Assembly (NCBI GenBank): GCA_051294375.1
Contig: CM119264.1
Coordinates: forward strand, 741,261-805,260
Reading direction: 5' to 3'
DNA length: 64,000 nucleotides
Origin: Paraspadella gotoi
Lineage: Eukaryota > Chaetognatha
Positions 43,081 to 54,864 of this stretch are shown here, one piece after another. The notes beneath the pieces were generated by a model. The model had not been told where the DNA came from. It worked only from the letters and a program-made list of their open reading frames with translations, and ran no database searches. The translations under genes and the position numbers were made by a program. Position 1 is the stretch's first letter. Each line of letters opens with the position of its first letter.

Positions 43081-43975
43081 GATATCGAGTGTCCATATTT
43101 GCTCCTGCTTTCAAATCCTCGCTGGCGAAACGATCGAGTTTATTTGAGAGTCGAATTCTTGACGTCAACAGAATCTAAATGAAGGAAGAACTAAAACGAG
43201 AGATTTTTGAGAATAGAATGACTGACGTTTAAAAAACGTTTTGACGTGAAAATGTTTGTTTATATATTAGTGACGTGAATTGTTCCATATTCAGTGGTGA
43301 AATTTAAAATTTGTTGATGAAAAATCTTGAAAGGAAAAACATTAACGTATTTTAAAGTCTACCAAAAATGATAATATTATTTGATCTTAAATAATTTATT
43401 AAATAATGAAATGAGTAATACCTTCGTCATAAAAGGTATTCTTCTTATTTTGAAGACGCAATATTTTTTTAGTTCTCTAATTTCGGAAATTATTTATTTT
43501 CTATATCATCTTTTTGCTGTTTATGTCATTTAATACTATTTATATTACACTATTTTTATTTATTATTATTTGTTACAGTCGAGTGAACACCACAAAAACG
43601 AATCTTAAAGCTAAGAAATTTTCCTCTCAGACGGACTGACTCTTTTTTTCCAAACGAGACCGATTTATCTCTTATTTTTCTGACGTCGGATTTTCCCGTC
43701 AAAAAATGAAAAAGTAAAAAAATAAAAGAGAAAACAATTGGTATAAAAAAAACAACAGTTTTTTTAAAGTTTTTTATGTCGAAGTCATTTTCACATCTGA
43801 GTCTCACTTACCTCTTATGTCTTAGTTCGAACTTACCTACTCTATTTATCGGAAATTTACGTCATTTTATTTAAAGGTTTAGATTATTAGGCTAAGCATC
43901 TTTTTTATGTTAAAGTGACCATCTTAACATTAACATTAATGTATAATTAATTTTAATAATAATAATTATTTAACT
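43080..43975. other. AT-rich stretch; no gene or repeat seen
   Basis: Unique-looking AT-rich sequence. A few short open stretches lack splice support. Confidence 0.4.
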
Positions 43976-44860
43976 CTCTCCTCTTCCCTCTTTCTTTAGA
44001 TTTTTTTTATTCTCTCTACCCTTTTACTTCCTCCCGTCCTCCTTTTTTCTCTCCCTCTGTCTCTCTCTCTCTCTCTCCCTCTTTCTCTCCTCTTCCCCCT
44101 CTTCTCGAGATCCCTTCACATCGGTTCGCCGGCTTTCATCCTTCACTCTCCTCACTCCTTCCCATCACCTTCCTTCGCTGCCTCTTTCTCCTCAGAGAAG
44201 CGGCCTCTAGAAGCCTCTCTCGTCTCTCTTCCTTCTTCCCTCTCCGCCTCTAGGGCACCTCTCCCTCGGGATCACCGGCCCAAGGTGGAACTCTCGTCCT
44301 CACATCCAGCGATACCCTGACTCTCGTCTGGCAGCTCTTCTGCGAGGAGCGCACTCAGGTCTCTCTTCATCCCTCCCGTTCGGTTTCCCTACACCCTGTT
44401 TCTCTCGGGGGCCTCCTCATTTTCCCTCTTCCTCTTTCTAAGCTCTCAAAGACAAATCCGCCTTCGTGTGTGTGTGTTATATCCATGAAAGTCCGGGCTG
44501 GTGATACGTTTACGTCTGCACAAGATTAGTGTCTTATGCTCGCTGGTTGCGGGATTCTGCCCGAATGAGCTCTCCCTACTCTACCTCCCCCTCCGCCATC
44601 CTCTCTCTGTACTCCTGGCTGTGCTGAGCACATTCTCTCTCTACTCTCTCGTTCGGGCCGTAGAGGTATAAGGTGGCTATGTCGGTCCGCTCTCAGTCTC
44701 CGTCGCTCGGTCGGTCGTCTCGTATTCTCGATCGAAGTCGATCTAAGTTGGTCACGGAGTGAGAGCTCTCTCTCTCGATCCTCTCCTCTCTCTCGTTGAT
44801 GAGCACTCCATCTGTATCCTCTCTCTCTCGTTCGTCGTCTGTCTCCCTCGACAGTGAAAA
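43975..44860. repeat. CT-rich, moderately GC-rich stretch
   Basis: Interrupted CTCTCT sequence with unique islands. The part 44437-44846 resembles 47247-47440 (CTCTCAAAGACA, TATATCCAT, then CT tracts and CTCGRCAGTG), so it belongs to the duplicated block. Confidence 0.6.
44285..44358 (+). CDS. Candidate BTB/T1-like exon fragment with broken frame
   Basis: After CCGGCCCAAG the phase 1 frame reads GTLVLTSSDTLT. With the preceding split Gly this resembles the start of the BTB/T1 fold in KCTD and Kv channel proteins (typically -VGGTxYxTxxDTL-). The other forward frame over the second half reads YPDSRLAALLRGAHSG, which resembles the following T1 segment (-PDSxLAAMF-). The two halves overlap at CCCTGACT, as if about a dozen bases were lost between two direct copies of that word, by assembly collapse or real mutation. 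It ends at CACTCAG|GTCTCT. The recognition comes from memory of the fold pattern. Confidence 0.3.
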
Positions 44861-45520
44861 CGAGCCAGCGAAGATGAAATTAATAAATAGATTAAGAAAG
44901 ATTTAATTTCAGGGCTGAATAGCATATCATTAGTAATAATAATCTTGCTCTCGTTGTGACTTCAAAAATCAACACGCACTGGAAGTGCAAAAAAGTGAAG
45001 ATTGAAAAACGTATTGGAGTTCAACAAAGAAATAGAGGAACAGAAATGAGGGAAATACTTTTCGCATATACGTTGTTATTTGTTGAAAAATAAAAATTTT
45101 GTTGTATTGAAATAGGGGCATCAGCACGCAAACCAACATAAGATTATTGATTCATTTAAATAAATAAGCTAACCGCTCTCTTTAAGAGGGCCAGGAGAGA
45201 ATCACTCCAAAAAGAAGAATTGCACAAAAGCTTTATACAAATTGTTTTATTACAAAAGAAGTATATTTCTTTTGTGTTTTCAAATAAATGTATTATTCGT
45301 TTCAAGATATTTAGATTTTAACGAACCCCAAAATTTGTTCTCATTATTTTTTTTATGAAAGAAAAGTAAATTTGGAAAATCACTCTCATAGAATTGGGGA
45401 CCTTCACCTCAAAGTAAAATTATGTTAAATTTCACTAAAATATGCCGCTTGGCCTTTTCATTTTTCAGAGCTTAAAAAAACATATCGGTTCATCCAATGT
45501 GTTGCGCCGCAGTGACTATA
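44847..45520. repeat. Duplicated block P, copy 1
   Basis: Starts CTCGACAGTGAAAACGAGCC and runs through ACATAAGATTATTGATTCAT, TTGCACAAAAGCTTTATACA and TAGAATTGGGGACCTTCACC to CATCCAATGTGTTGCGCCGC. Other copies are 46753-47245 (truncated), 47441-48053 and the tail 57660-57752. They differ by many 1-3 base indels. Confidence 0.85.
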
Positions 45521-45639
45521 TTTTTACTTATATTTATTTTTGATCACATGATTTGACATGACATGACAAAAAAACTTTCTTAGCCCTTATATTTATGCAT
45601 CAAAATTCCATCTTTTATTCCCTATAGTTTGAGGATTTC

Positions 45640-45765
45640 CTGAAGGCGGCGCTAGGGGTCCCTTTGAATCTGTGAGACCGACCGACAGACAGACAGAACG
45701 ACCGACAGACAGACCAAAAAGTGACTTATAGAGTGGCTCCGCGAGTACTCGCGGCGCAACTAAAA
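45640..45765 (+). repeat. R3 repeat with 16-bp palindrome, copy 1
   Basis: GACCGACCGACAGACAGACA, AAAAAGTGACTTATAGAGTG, then CCGCGAGTACTCGCGG (45739-45754, perfect palindrome) and CGCAACTAAAAA. Confidence 0.75.
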
Positions 45766-46569
45766 AAGAAGAATAGAGATTCCAATGTGTTTGGCGCCAC
45801 CGTGACTTTCTTATCAGGTGTATCTCCCGACACACTGCATCCAAATTTGTCTTTCACTCTTCATTTTAAATAAATTAGTTAAAAAACGAAAGGTGGCGCT
45901 AGCAGTCGATTAGATTCGAGGACAGGAAAAATAACAAAAGAGCAACCAAATTTAAATGATATTGAAGTTCAAGTATGATATATATAGATTTTAAAGGTAC
46001 AATGGTACTTTACCTTCCTACCAATTATGAACTTAATCGAAAAATTATTATAAGATATGAACTTTTCATTCAACCAAGAATGAGATTGAGTTCATCCATC
46101 TCATGTACATATTGTCGTATTAACGTTGACTTGTCATAAATTCCATTCCATATCATTTCATGAGTTCATATCACGAATTCCCTTTTGTCATTAATGTAGC
46201 AATTGATAATTATTATTAATAAATGTCCCAAACCCTCTAATCAATCATTATCATCAAGTGATATCATCATTTTGAACGTGAGTCTGATCGATAGACGGAC
46301 TGACTGACCGACCGACGTGGTTTGTGTTTAAACCGATAAACGCGAGATAATCTTTTTTTTTTTTGACAAAGTTGAGTCTAAATTAATTTTTGTTGAGACG
46401 TTAAAAAGTAAAACGAGCGAAAAGTCGTTACAGGTTAACCACAGTTTTAAATGAAGATGATTTTTTTAAGAATCGGTGTTTAGCGATTATTTATGATCAA
46501 TTTTGTATTAATAATTTAATTTGACAGAAATTAAAAATATTTAAAAAATTAATTTTAGTTTATTTGTCA

Positions 46570-46742
46570 TCGGGTATTACTAAAAGCTCACCCCGCCTAA
46601 AAGCATGATCCCCTTATGGTTAAAGCGCTAACTGAAGAACACTATCCGTAACTTCTGTGCTCCCTCAGCAATGGGTCCTGGGCTTGGACCCCAAGGCGGT
46701 TTGCGGCCGTCCTGACGCTTCCCGCAGGATCTCGGTACAATT
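46570..46742 (-). repeat. tRNA-derived SINE-like element, copy 4 (cut by gap)
   Basis: Contains AACACTATCCGTAACTTCTG, GGGTCCTGGGCTTGGACCC and GCGGCCGTCCTGACGCTTCC, the minus-strand body. It ends at ATCTCGGTACAATT against N at 46743-46752, just where the B-box should be. Confidence 0.7.
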
Positions 46743-46752
46743 NNNNNNNNNN

Positions 46753-47245
46753 CCTCGACAGTGGAAAACGAGCCAGCGAAGATGAATTAATAATAAATTA
46801 AGAAATTTAATTTCAGGTCTGAAATACATTAGTAATAATATCTCTCGTTTGTCAAAAAACCGCTGAGGGAAAAAGTGGAATGAAAAACGTATTGATTAAA
46901 AAAAAAGAGAAGAAAATGAGGAAATATTTTCCTATAGTTGTTATTTTTAAATAAAATTTTTGTATGAAATGGGCACAACCAACATAAGATTATTGATTCA
47001 TTTAATAAATAAGCTAACCCTCTCTTTAAGGCCAGGGATCACTCAAAAAAGAATTGCACAAAAGCTTTATACAAATTGTTTTTATGCAAAAGAAGTATAT
47101 TTCTTTTGTGTTTCAAATAAATGTTATTCGTTTTCAAGATATTTAGATTTTAACCCCAAAATTTCATTATTTTTTTTATGAAGAAAAGTAAATTTGGAAA
47201 ATCACTCTCATAGAATTGGGGACCTTCACCTCAAGTAAAATTATT
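46753..47245. repeat. Duplicated block P, copy 2 (truncated)
   Basis: Same as 44847-45440 with indels. It stops at CTCAAGTAAAATTATT and then switches to the CTCTCAAAGACA start of the next copy. Confidence 0.85.
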
Positions 47246-47246
47246 C

Positions 47247-48053
47247 TACTCTCAAAGACATCTCGTTTGTTTATATCCATTGAAATCGCGAATTTACGTG
47301 CTGACGATTATCTTTCTCTTCGGATTCTCTCCCCTCTCTCTACCTGCCCGCCCGCCCTCTCTCTCTCTCTCCTCACTCTCTCTCCTCTCTCTCCTCCTCT
47401 CTCTCTTTCTCTTTCTCTTTCTCTCTCTTCTCTTCCTCTTCTCCCTCGGCAGTGAAAACGACGCCAGCGAGATGAATTAATGAAATAAATTAGAAATTTT
47501 AATTTCAGGTCTGAATACTTATAAAATATCTCTCGTTTGTCAAAAAACGCTGTGGGGAAAAAAAGTGGAATGAAAAAACGTATTTTGATTTAAAAAAAAA
47601 AAAGAGAAGGAAAATGAGGGAAATATTTCTATCAGTTGTTTATTTTTTAAAATAAAATATTATTGTATTGAAATGGGCTGCACAACACAACATATAGATT
47701 ATGTCATTTATAAATAAGCTAACCTCTCTCTTAAGCGGCCAGGCATTCACTCAAAAAAAGAATTGCACAATAGTTTATACAAATTGTTTATAATGCAAAG
47801 AACGTTATATTCTTTGTGTTTCAAATAAATGTTATTCGTTTTCCAAGATATTTAGATTTTAAACCCCAAAATTTCATTATTTTTTTTATGAAGAAAATAA
47901 ATTGGAAATCACTCTCATAGAATTGGGACCTTCACCTCAAGTTAAAAATTATTGTTAAATTTCATAAAATCCGCTTGGCCTTTTCCATTTTCAAGCTTAA
48001 AAAAAAAACAATATCGTTCTCATCCAATGTGTTGCCACCGCAGTGGTACTATA
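47247..48053. repeat. Duplicated block, copy 3 (CT-rich head plus P)
   Basis: CT-rich head 47247-47440 and block P 47441-48053, ending directly at the 5' LTR. Confidence 0.8.
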
Positions 48054-48361
48054 CATCGCAAGATGAATAAGACTCCAAATTTAAAAATCGGATCAACGGA
48101 TTCGGATCAACGGATCGGATAAACGGATCGGTCGGAAATACAAATGAACATTCTCATTGGCTGAAGACAAATGGCACCGGCCAATGAACAAAATGGCCGG
48201 AATTACCCTATGACCTCCGCGTTTGGGCTGTATAAAGGGGGAACGAATTTGTATTGCATTCACTCTGCCTTTGAAATTACACCGTCTTGTTTATCGTTTT
48301 ATTTTCGAAGAAATAAAATCCACTTGGTTTCGCTCAGAAATCCTGTCTACTTACTAAATTG
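48054..48361 (+). repeat. 5' LTR of the Gypsy-type element (308 bp)
   Basis: Begins CATCGCAAGATGAATAAGAC and has ATCGGATCAACGGATTCGG short repeats. TATAAA lies at 48231-48236 (promoter) and AATAAA at 48312-48317 (polyadenylation signal). It ends TACTTACTAAATTG. Compared with 55990-56316 and 57753-58067 it differs mostly by small indels. Confidence 0.85.
48231..48236 (+). promoter_or_regulatory. TATA box in the LTR
   Basis: GGGCTGTATAAAGGGG, conserved in all three LTR copies, with an AATAAA about 75 bases downstream, which places the R region between them. Confidence 0.7.
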
Positions 48362-48362
48362 T

Positions 48363-48383
48363 TGGTGACAGGAGTGGATTCGA
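48363..48383 (+). other. Primer binding site (tRNA-Leu type)
   Basis: TGGTGACAGGAGTGGATTCGA matches the reverse complement of a metazoan tRNA-Leu 3' end (TGGTGTCAGGAGTGGGATTC) with one mismatch and one missing G. It begins one base after the LTR. The match reaches the T-loop, longer than the usual 18-nt primer. Confidence 0.7.
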
Positions 48384-48384
48384 C

Positions 48385-50110
48385 ACACCACGTCTCCACG
48401 AAGAGAAACTCGCCTACCCCACCAAAGACCACGCCACCCTTAAAGAAATGGACACACCACCCCCCAACAATCCCACGCGCTAAAGTGGGAATGAAAAGGG
48501 TCGCGACGCCAACACAGGGGCGGCCGCGCTGGACAAGACGGGTAGCAGACCGCAGCAGACACGAGTCTACACGTTTGAACTCAACGGTTACCTGCAGGAA
48601 ACCACTGCGCCAATTGGGCAACGACCAGGCGGGAGGACCCGCCAATGTGCTCAAAGTAATCAACGACGGTCAACAACAAAACAAGCAAGAGATTGCCATC
48701 TTAAAAAAATTCGCGTCAAAGACTGCGAAGCAAACCTTGGATCGAAAATCGATGACCTCCGCGGAATGATGCAGGCAAATGCATGACCCAAGTCAGCAAC
48801 CAATAATCACCTGGATGTCAACGAGAGCCCATGGGCTTGGTCTCGCGCCCAAGCCTCACCATCAGGATTATACCCTGACTCCTCGAATCCTGCTCGTCCG
48901 GATCAATCCTCGCCGAAAACTTTTTAAGAACAGCCGTCAAGTGAAAACCTTGTCAAAGCTTCCAGAGACGAAACGCCGTCAGGAAAGCGGAGGAAGCGAC
49001 CCGCCCTCTTACACCCCAAGCGAGCAACAATCAGCTCGAGGAAAAGGAGATTCTGACGAATCCCCTGCCGACTTTCTCGCAGCTTCTATGAAGGCGTAAG
49101 GGACTCACCAACGCCGGATTAAAGTCGACCAGCAACTGCGCGGCCCTCCTCGCCAGGAACAAGTCGCCAGTAAAACCGCTATGTTCGAGCCCATAAGCCA
49201 GTCCATGTGGCTAGGGCTGAAGCACTCTGCGAAGATCCACCTTGAGCATTCGCTGAAGCCCTCAAGAAGCAAATTCGAGGTGGACCCTCAGGTGCATGCC
49301 AAATACGGGTATTGGCGCTCTGTCCAACGCCCGCTAAGGAAAACTTCGAGGCGGTAAGGGAGAAGGACAGGGCCTCCATCCCGGACTACTGGCGCAAAAT
49401 GCTTGTAGAGGCCTGGAACCTTATGTTCCCCGGGATCACGTCGGAAACAACTGGAATGGACGACGATGCTGGAACAAGGCGAAACTCGCCGCCTCGGAGG
49501 CAATAGAATACAAATGAGGGCGTACTCAAGAAAAACGCCGACGTCGCCGCTCAGGAAGGTTCGTAAAAACCGTATCGGAAGACGACAAAGAAAAATTATG
49601 TGAACGCCCATTGTTCAGAAAAAGGGACAAAACCGACAAGGACCCAGACGCCAGTGCCAACAGCGTTTTATCAGCTCAATGTTGCAAAGAATGAACAACA
49701 TGAGCGAAATGATGAAGGAGCTTTAAGAAGGAGTTAGGGAGGACCGGACGCCAATCTGATCGAGAGGATCGCTCGACATCGAAACGACACAGCCCCACAG
49801 GGACAAGAAAGGAACCTTTCAAAAACCGCGACTGGAAAAAGCGACAAAAAGAAAGCTGGCGCGAAGGAAAGAAAGGAAGGGGAGAAAAAAGCCGATTATT
49901 TTGAAAAAGATAGGGACATCGTATAGACTTTAACTCGCAGATATTGATATGATTTCGCTTCTGATATTGACGAAAATAAAAATGAATTCTACTACAACTG
50001 CGTTGTAAACAAAAAATTAAAAAAAAGTGAGAAAGCTAAAAGAACAACAGCTAAAGAACTCCTACAAGGAGCTTTGGTTAGGAAGGTAAATGTCGATTAA
50101 TACCGAAACG
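48385..50110 (+). pseudogene. gag-like region, frame-broken
   Basis: Polar, Lys/Arg/Gln-rich coding-like sequence between the primer site and the protease, open in pieces of up to about 110 codons in changing frames. No zinc knuckle or major homology region was recognised, so the gag label rests on position. Confidence 0.4.
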
Positions 50111-50894
50111 TTTGACGCCTGTCTCAGGGGGAAAATAAAAGAATTAGCAGACCAGCGGAATAGGCTAAGAGGAAAATCAACACATTCACGACATTATAAA
50201 CTGCTTAGACCTCTTGACGCCAACGAATCGCTCTCCGCTAACAAAATTTCTCCACAAAATGGATGAAGAATGGCCTCTCCGGACACAGCCGGGGAAAATG
50301 GCTATCATATCAAGGTCAAAGGCCATGCAGCCAAGCTCATGAGCGCGAGCAAAACGTAACGACGCGTCGCAAATCAGCCTAACCAATCACTTGAACATAC
50401 CAATCAACAATCAGCCAATCAACCACCAATCGACTCGAACAACTCGACGAAATCAGTCAACCAGTCAAATCAATCAAGTTGCTCAACAAGGCCACTCGAT
50501 GCAGTCAACGCCAGCCAACCCAATCTTTTGGCGCCCTCCCCAAGGCCTTACCCTCATCCAAAAACTAAAAACAACAGGACCAAAACCAGAAAAACGCAAA
50601 CGGAATAGGCCTGAGCAAAGTACGACCCGACCGGCAGCAAAAACAACCCTTACTTATCGTATAATAGCGAGCGACACAAACTGAGAATCCCTCCATCAGG
50701 GCCAACAATCAGGCGAATATGAACTCGGAATGCCATTCAACGGAAATCTTCCCTCCTCCGAAGGCGAAGCCGGATGATTGAACCGAGAGAATCGACAGCC
50801 TGGCTTACCGAAAATCACCAATCGATTGAGGAAGGACCTGGACCAGAACTAGAGACGACACGATTCTCGCCTGCCACTCGGGCAGAAACAGTTA

Positions 50895-51005
50895 CATCCC
50901 AGCGGTAATCGCTGGGAGCGGCCAGCCAGTGTTTTGGTATGACACAGGGCGCCTCCATCAAACACTGTACCGAGGAAATTTCGTAGAAAAAATGGGCTTG
51001 TCGAA
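50895..51005 (+). pseudogene. Retrotransposon aspartic protease fragment
   Basis: AVIAGSGQPVFWYDTG carries the DTG catalytic motif of retropepsins with the usual hydrophobic strand before it. Right after DTG the frame shifts by one base, and the expected A-S then appears in the neighbouring frame. A stop follows soon. Confidence 0.6.
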
Positions 51006-51839
51006 TCACGTGTTAATCACGGAACGCCACTGCGGTTATCAACGGCCACTGGAAACAATCACTTGACTGAAAGGATTAACCTAAGGGTGATGTTTCAATG
51101 CTGGGTTTTACGCATGTTTTTTAGTTCTCGGCCGACGAAAATGACCAAGACATAATCATCGGAACCGCCATCACAAACCAGGCCCCCCTGACCAGCTTTG
51201 GTAGTCCAACGTCGACCAAAGGCAAAAATTTGCAATATTGCGTCAATGGATAACAAAACCCATAACGCACCTGTTTGGCTAAAACAAAACATTGATAGCT
51301 TTAAAAGCAGGCAAGTGGCTAGGCGAGGAAGCATCGACGAACTAAACTGCACTTACCCAATTCATGCTGAAAAAGTCGAGAATTGGAAAAACAGCTAACT
51401 CTTCTAACAGGGCATATGGAAAAACCTTGACAGGACAAGGTGGATCATCGAGGCCGAAATGATGACCAAAGTTATACATCGCGGACGGCCGATCAACTGA
51501 AAAAGAAGGATCGAACTAGAGACGACCCTGGCCCTGGGGAACTGCACGCCCCCTTGATCACCAATGAAGCCCAAAGCGGAGTTATGCTCGAGACCGAGAC
51601 AAACGGTCAACCGGTAACAGGCGGATTTGACAGGAAAAGAGCGCTGCTAAGGAAGTTCGGAAAGGACCATATCCCTGCCACGGACCATAGTCCACCACAA
51701 ACCAGTTGCCTAGGAATTGGAGCAGTAGAAGAGGCCGTCAAAGGAGAAAACAAAAACATGACGACGAGGCAGGAAGCTTTTTTTAAAAGCCATTTAAAGA
51801 CGTCGATCCAGCCTTAAAGGAAAGCCCAACTCGTATGGG

Positions 51840-52830
51840 ACATCGTTGGGAATACAGGGATGTGTTCGGCGAGTCCATCAACGACTTGCAAGGAAGGGTT
51901 TCTCCAATTTACAAGGTCGACTAGGCTACACCGACGATGATCACCCAAACCAAAGTTTTGCAAATCAGGGACCCGTCAAGAAGGCCGCCTCAAAGGATCT
52001 GAGGTTTCGAGAAAGCTGGCAAGTCTCTAGAACAAGAAATGAAGTTATTTCGAACGCCTTCCTTAATAAAAAAACCTGGACATTATCGCCGAGGGCCAAG
52101 GACCAGATGAAACGACGAAACATTGCAAAACAATGGCGGTTGATATTGCGACCTCTCGGCAGTCCAATAATTAATATCTCCACCTATGCAACTGAAACCT
52201 CAAACAATTGCATCCATACTGAGCCAATACAAACCGCATGAACTTCAATGCTCAGTCGACATCTATGGGCCTGCTTCCACCAGGGTCAATCTCACGAGCC
52301 GCTGCAAACCCGTAACAACCTTCGCCGGAGCTGGCCACAACTGGTGGATGAATAAGCTGCCAAAATGGGAGGGGTGAACAGCTCAACGTCCCCTCCAAGC
52401 CATCCTGCGACGAAAATCTTCCAGGACTTGGGCACAGACGTTAAAAAGTTTTCTCCGTTTTTATGTCGTACGACTTGATCCTGACAGGCCACAATCTCCA
52501 GAGGACATGGCCAAGGTACTGATCTCCTACAAAGGTGCAGAGACGAGAATGTTGGTCCTCAATGTGCGACAAAGGTACTGCTGCGCAAAGAGGACATCAA
52601 GATACTTGGGTTCAGTATCTCACAGAGCAAACTAATTGCCACAGAGAGAAAAGCTTGATGCCGTTGAAGTCAAGCTGAAATCGCTAAAACGACAAAAAAG
52701 AACTCAGGAGCGATGCTAGCATCACTAAATTATTACAGATGCTTTTCACCATCGCTTCTCTGTACATTGCCCAACCCTCCACGCCCTCACCCTACTGGAT
52801 AAGAAAGATCACGCTGACAGCCAAACACAT
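51840..52830 (+). pseudogene. Retrotransposon reverse transcriptase fragments
   Basis: At 52466-52495 SYDLILTGHN corresponds to the palm motif region (normally Y-x-D-D) with the second acidic residue missing. At about 52600-52650 ILGFSISQSKLIATERK matches the strand after the palm (L-G-F/H-x-I-S). At about 52722-52760 SLNYYRCFSPSLL matches the Gypsy-type connection L-x-N-Y-Y-R-x-F. Frames change between the blocks. The upstream part of the RT is too degraded to place motifs. Confidence 0.6.
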
Positions 52831-52914
52831 GAAATGCTGCAGGCTACTTGTCGAGGAAATCAGATTCGTCACCCGGCTTGAATTTCCTAAATGATGCAGA
52901 ATTCAAGCAAGAAC

Positions 52915-53035
52915 GTACAGAATATACGCCGACGCCATACAAGGCGCAATGGCGGCGCTAATCACCGCCACTGCAGACGGGCATCGAGTATCCTTATCAT
53001 TTCATTCAAAAATCATTTTCCGACGAATATAGGAT
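52915..53035 (+). pseudogene. Retrotransposon RNase H fragment
   Basis: IYADAIQGAMAALITATADG then HRVSLSFHSK matches the first RNase H strand-turn of Gypsy elements (catalytic D in -D-A-S-x-x-G-x-G-A-x-L-). The Ser and the first Gly are replaced (D-A-I-Q-G-A-M). Confidence 0.55.
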
Positions 53036-54479
53036 AAAAAACACATCAACATCCTAAGAAACACTCGCTTCAACATGATTGGTCCGCAAGTTTAAGGGCT
53101 AACATGTGGACGAAGCGTCACCCTCGTTACTTGATTCACATATTTCAAAAGGGTGATGGATCTCCAGCATGCACAGACAGCAGCTGTTGCCACGAAACGT
53201 GCTCAGTGGATCACGGAAATTAGACAGGGAATGTCAGCCTAACAGAAATTGTCCTTCGTCAAGAGCGAGGACAACCCAGCCGATTTCCTTTGACCCCGCT
53301 TCACAGATCCAAGGCCAGGTAACACCTCTCGACACGCCTTCTTCCCGGCAGATTCCGACGTGACCGAGAGAATTGAGCCGGGGTTCGCTGAGAACCCCGT
53401 CTACGATCAAGAAAACCCACAGAACATCTAGAGCTCATCATCAGGGACACGCCCCAACACTAGCATTAGTTTAGCAAAAACGTTTAATGGAGGACAACCA
53501 AAGCTTTCAGAGCGCAAAATTTTTTGAGTTCGTGAGACAAAGATTTCCACCAAGAAAAGGCCAACATCGAAAAATTGTATGCAAGCCCAAAAACTATAGA
53601 CCCTGATACCTTATCCGGAACTATATCCGCCAAAGACTGGAGCCTGGCCACCCCTGAGCTGCGAAATTGCTCAGTGAAATGATCGGAATCACCCTAATCA
53701 TGAATGGATGAGGATTCAACATAAAGAAAACAGGTTGCAAATTCGAAAAAAGTGTTATGGTGTCACCAACAAATGACAGAACACTAAAAATATTAGAAAC
53801 CATCCACTGGACAGCGTCAGCTTAGTTCAGTGATGAAAACAAGACCACACCCCTACGACCCGTCAGCCTTGGACCAATCAAATACAGGTGTGGATGGCAC
53901 TCAGACAACCAGAGCGCAGGGGGACGCCCAAAAACCTCCAAGGTGAGCCGTCCAACACGCCGACCACTCTCCCAAGACTTCATAAACATCAACTAAACAC
54001 AGGGGAAGCGACAAACGAAAGTAGCAAACTCCCGCGGCGTCGCCCGTCAAAACTTCTCAATAATTAGAAGTTGCAAAGGCAGGTGGCAAATCAAAGAGCT
54101 AATGATAGACAAGCACTTTTGAAGCAGATATCGATGCCAGCGAAACAGAAGTAAGCCGAAGAAATAACCAAGCCACAAGGAAACAAACCAAACCTTGTCC
54201 CCTCGCCAGTTGACATAAAAAAATGGCAATCGAGGATGATTCGTTCGGCTTCATCGAAGCTCTCAAAGAAGGCCGATCACGAAAAAAGCAAAACAAAACT
54301 AAATGAGAAAATTGGAAAAAAGAGAAGGACAGGTGAACTGAGAAATACTTGTCAAAACTGACCTGAATCATTCTCTACGTCACCAGCAATGGCATCCTCG
54401 TCATCAAAGGCTTCAAGCAAATACGGCCGACCATAAGTTTGTTGTACCTGCCTCCAAAAAGCAGAGATTATCACCAAAC

Positions 54480-54860
54480 AGTTCCATGCAGCTTTTGGTC
54501 ATCCAGGCCTGATCGGACGGCATCATAACCGCCCAATACATCCCGCCCTGGACTAACAACAGCCGCGGCGAAATGTCTCAGAAAACTGTGATAATTGCGC
54601 AAAAGCGACAGATAACAGAACACAACGAAACTTCGTCAGGCCCCTATCTAGCCGTGGCACCATGGGAATCGTTAAGCATCGATATTCAGCATCTCCCCAC
54701 CGTATTCCGGATAACAGTTACATCCTAGTTGCGCTAGATAACGCGTCTGCTTATACTTGGGCAAATCCCACTACGCGAGCAGACGCGCGCCATTTAAAGG
54801 CCTTTAGACGAAAAAAGATTTTCTCCAACTATGGATCTTACATGGAAAGTAAACTTTGAT
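54480..54860 (+). pseudogene. Retrotransposon integrase N-terminal part
   Basis: FGHPGLIGRHHN (His pair region) and CDNCAKATDNRTQRNF (Cys-x2-Cys) recall the HHCC zinc finger. WESLSIDIQHLP and DNSYILVALDNASAYTWA then match the start of the catalytic core (normally -W-x-x-D-...-Y-I-L-V-x-x-D-). Frames differ between the blocks. The C-terminal part is not recognised. Confidence 0.55.
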
Positions 54861-54864
54861 GGCG

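Larger units (their letters stand above)
45513..46742. repeat. Duplicated block Q, copy 1 (contains the empty LTR site)
   Basis: Nearly identical to 56317-57560, with single-base indels only. At 45513-45527 it reads TGACTATATTTTTAC, which is uninterrupted here but split by the LTR element in the other copy. Confidence 0.9.

Noticed and set aside
48170-48368. 65-codon frame inside the 5' LTR
   Set aside because: It lies over the TATA box and polyadenylation signal and is not kept in the other LTR copies.
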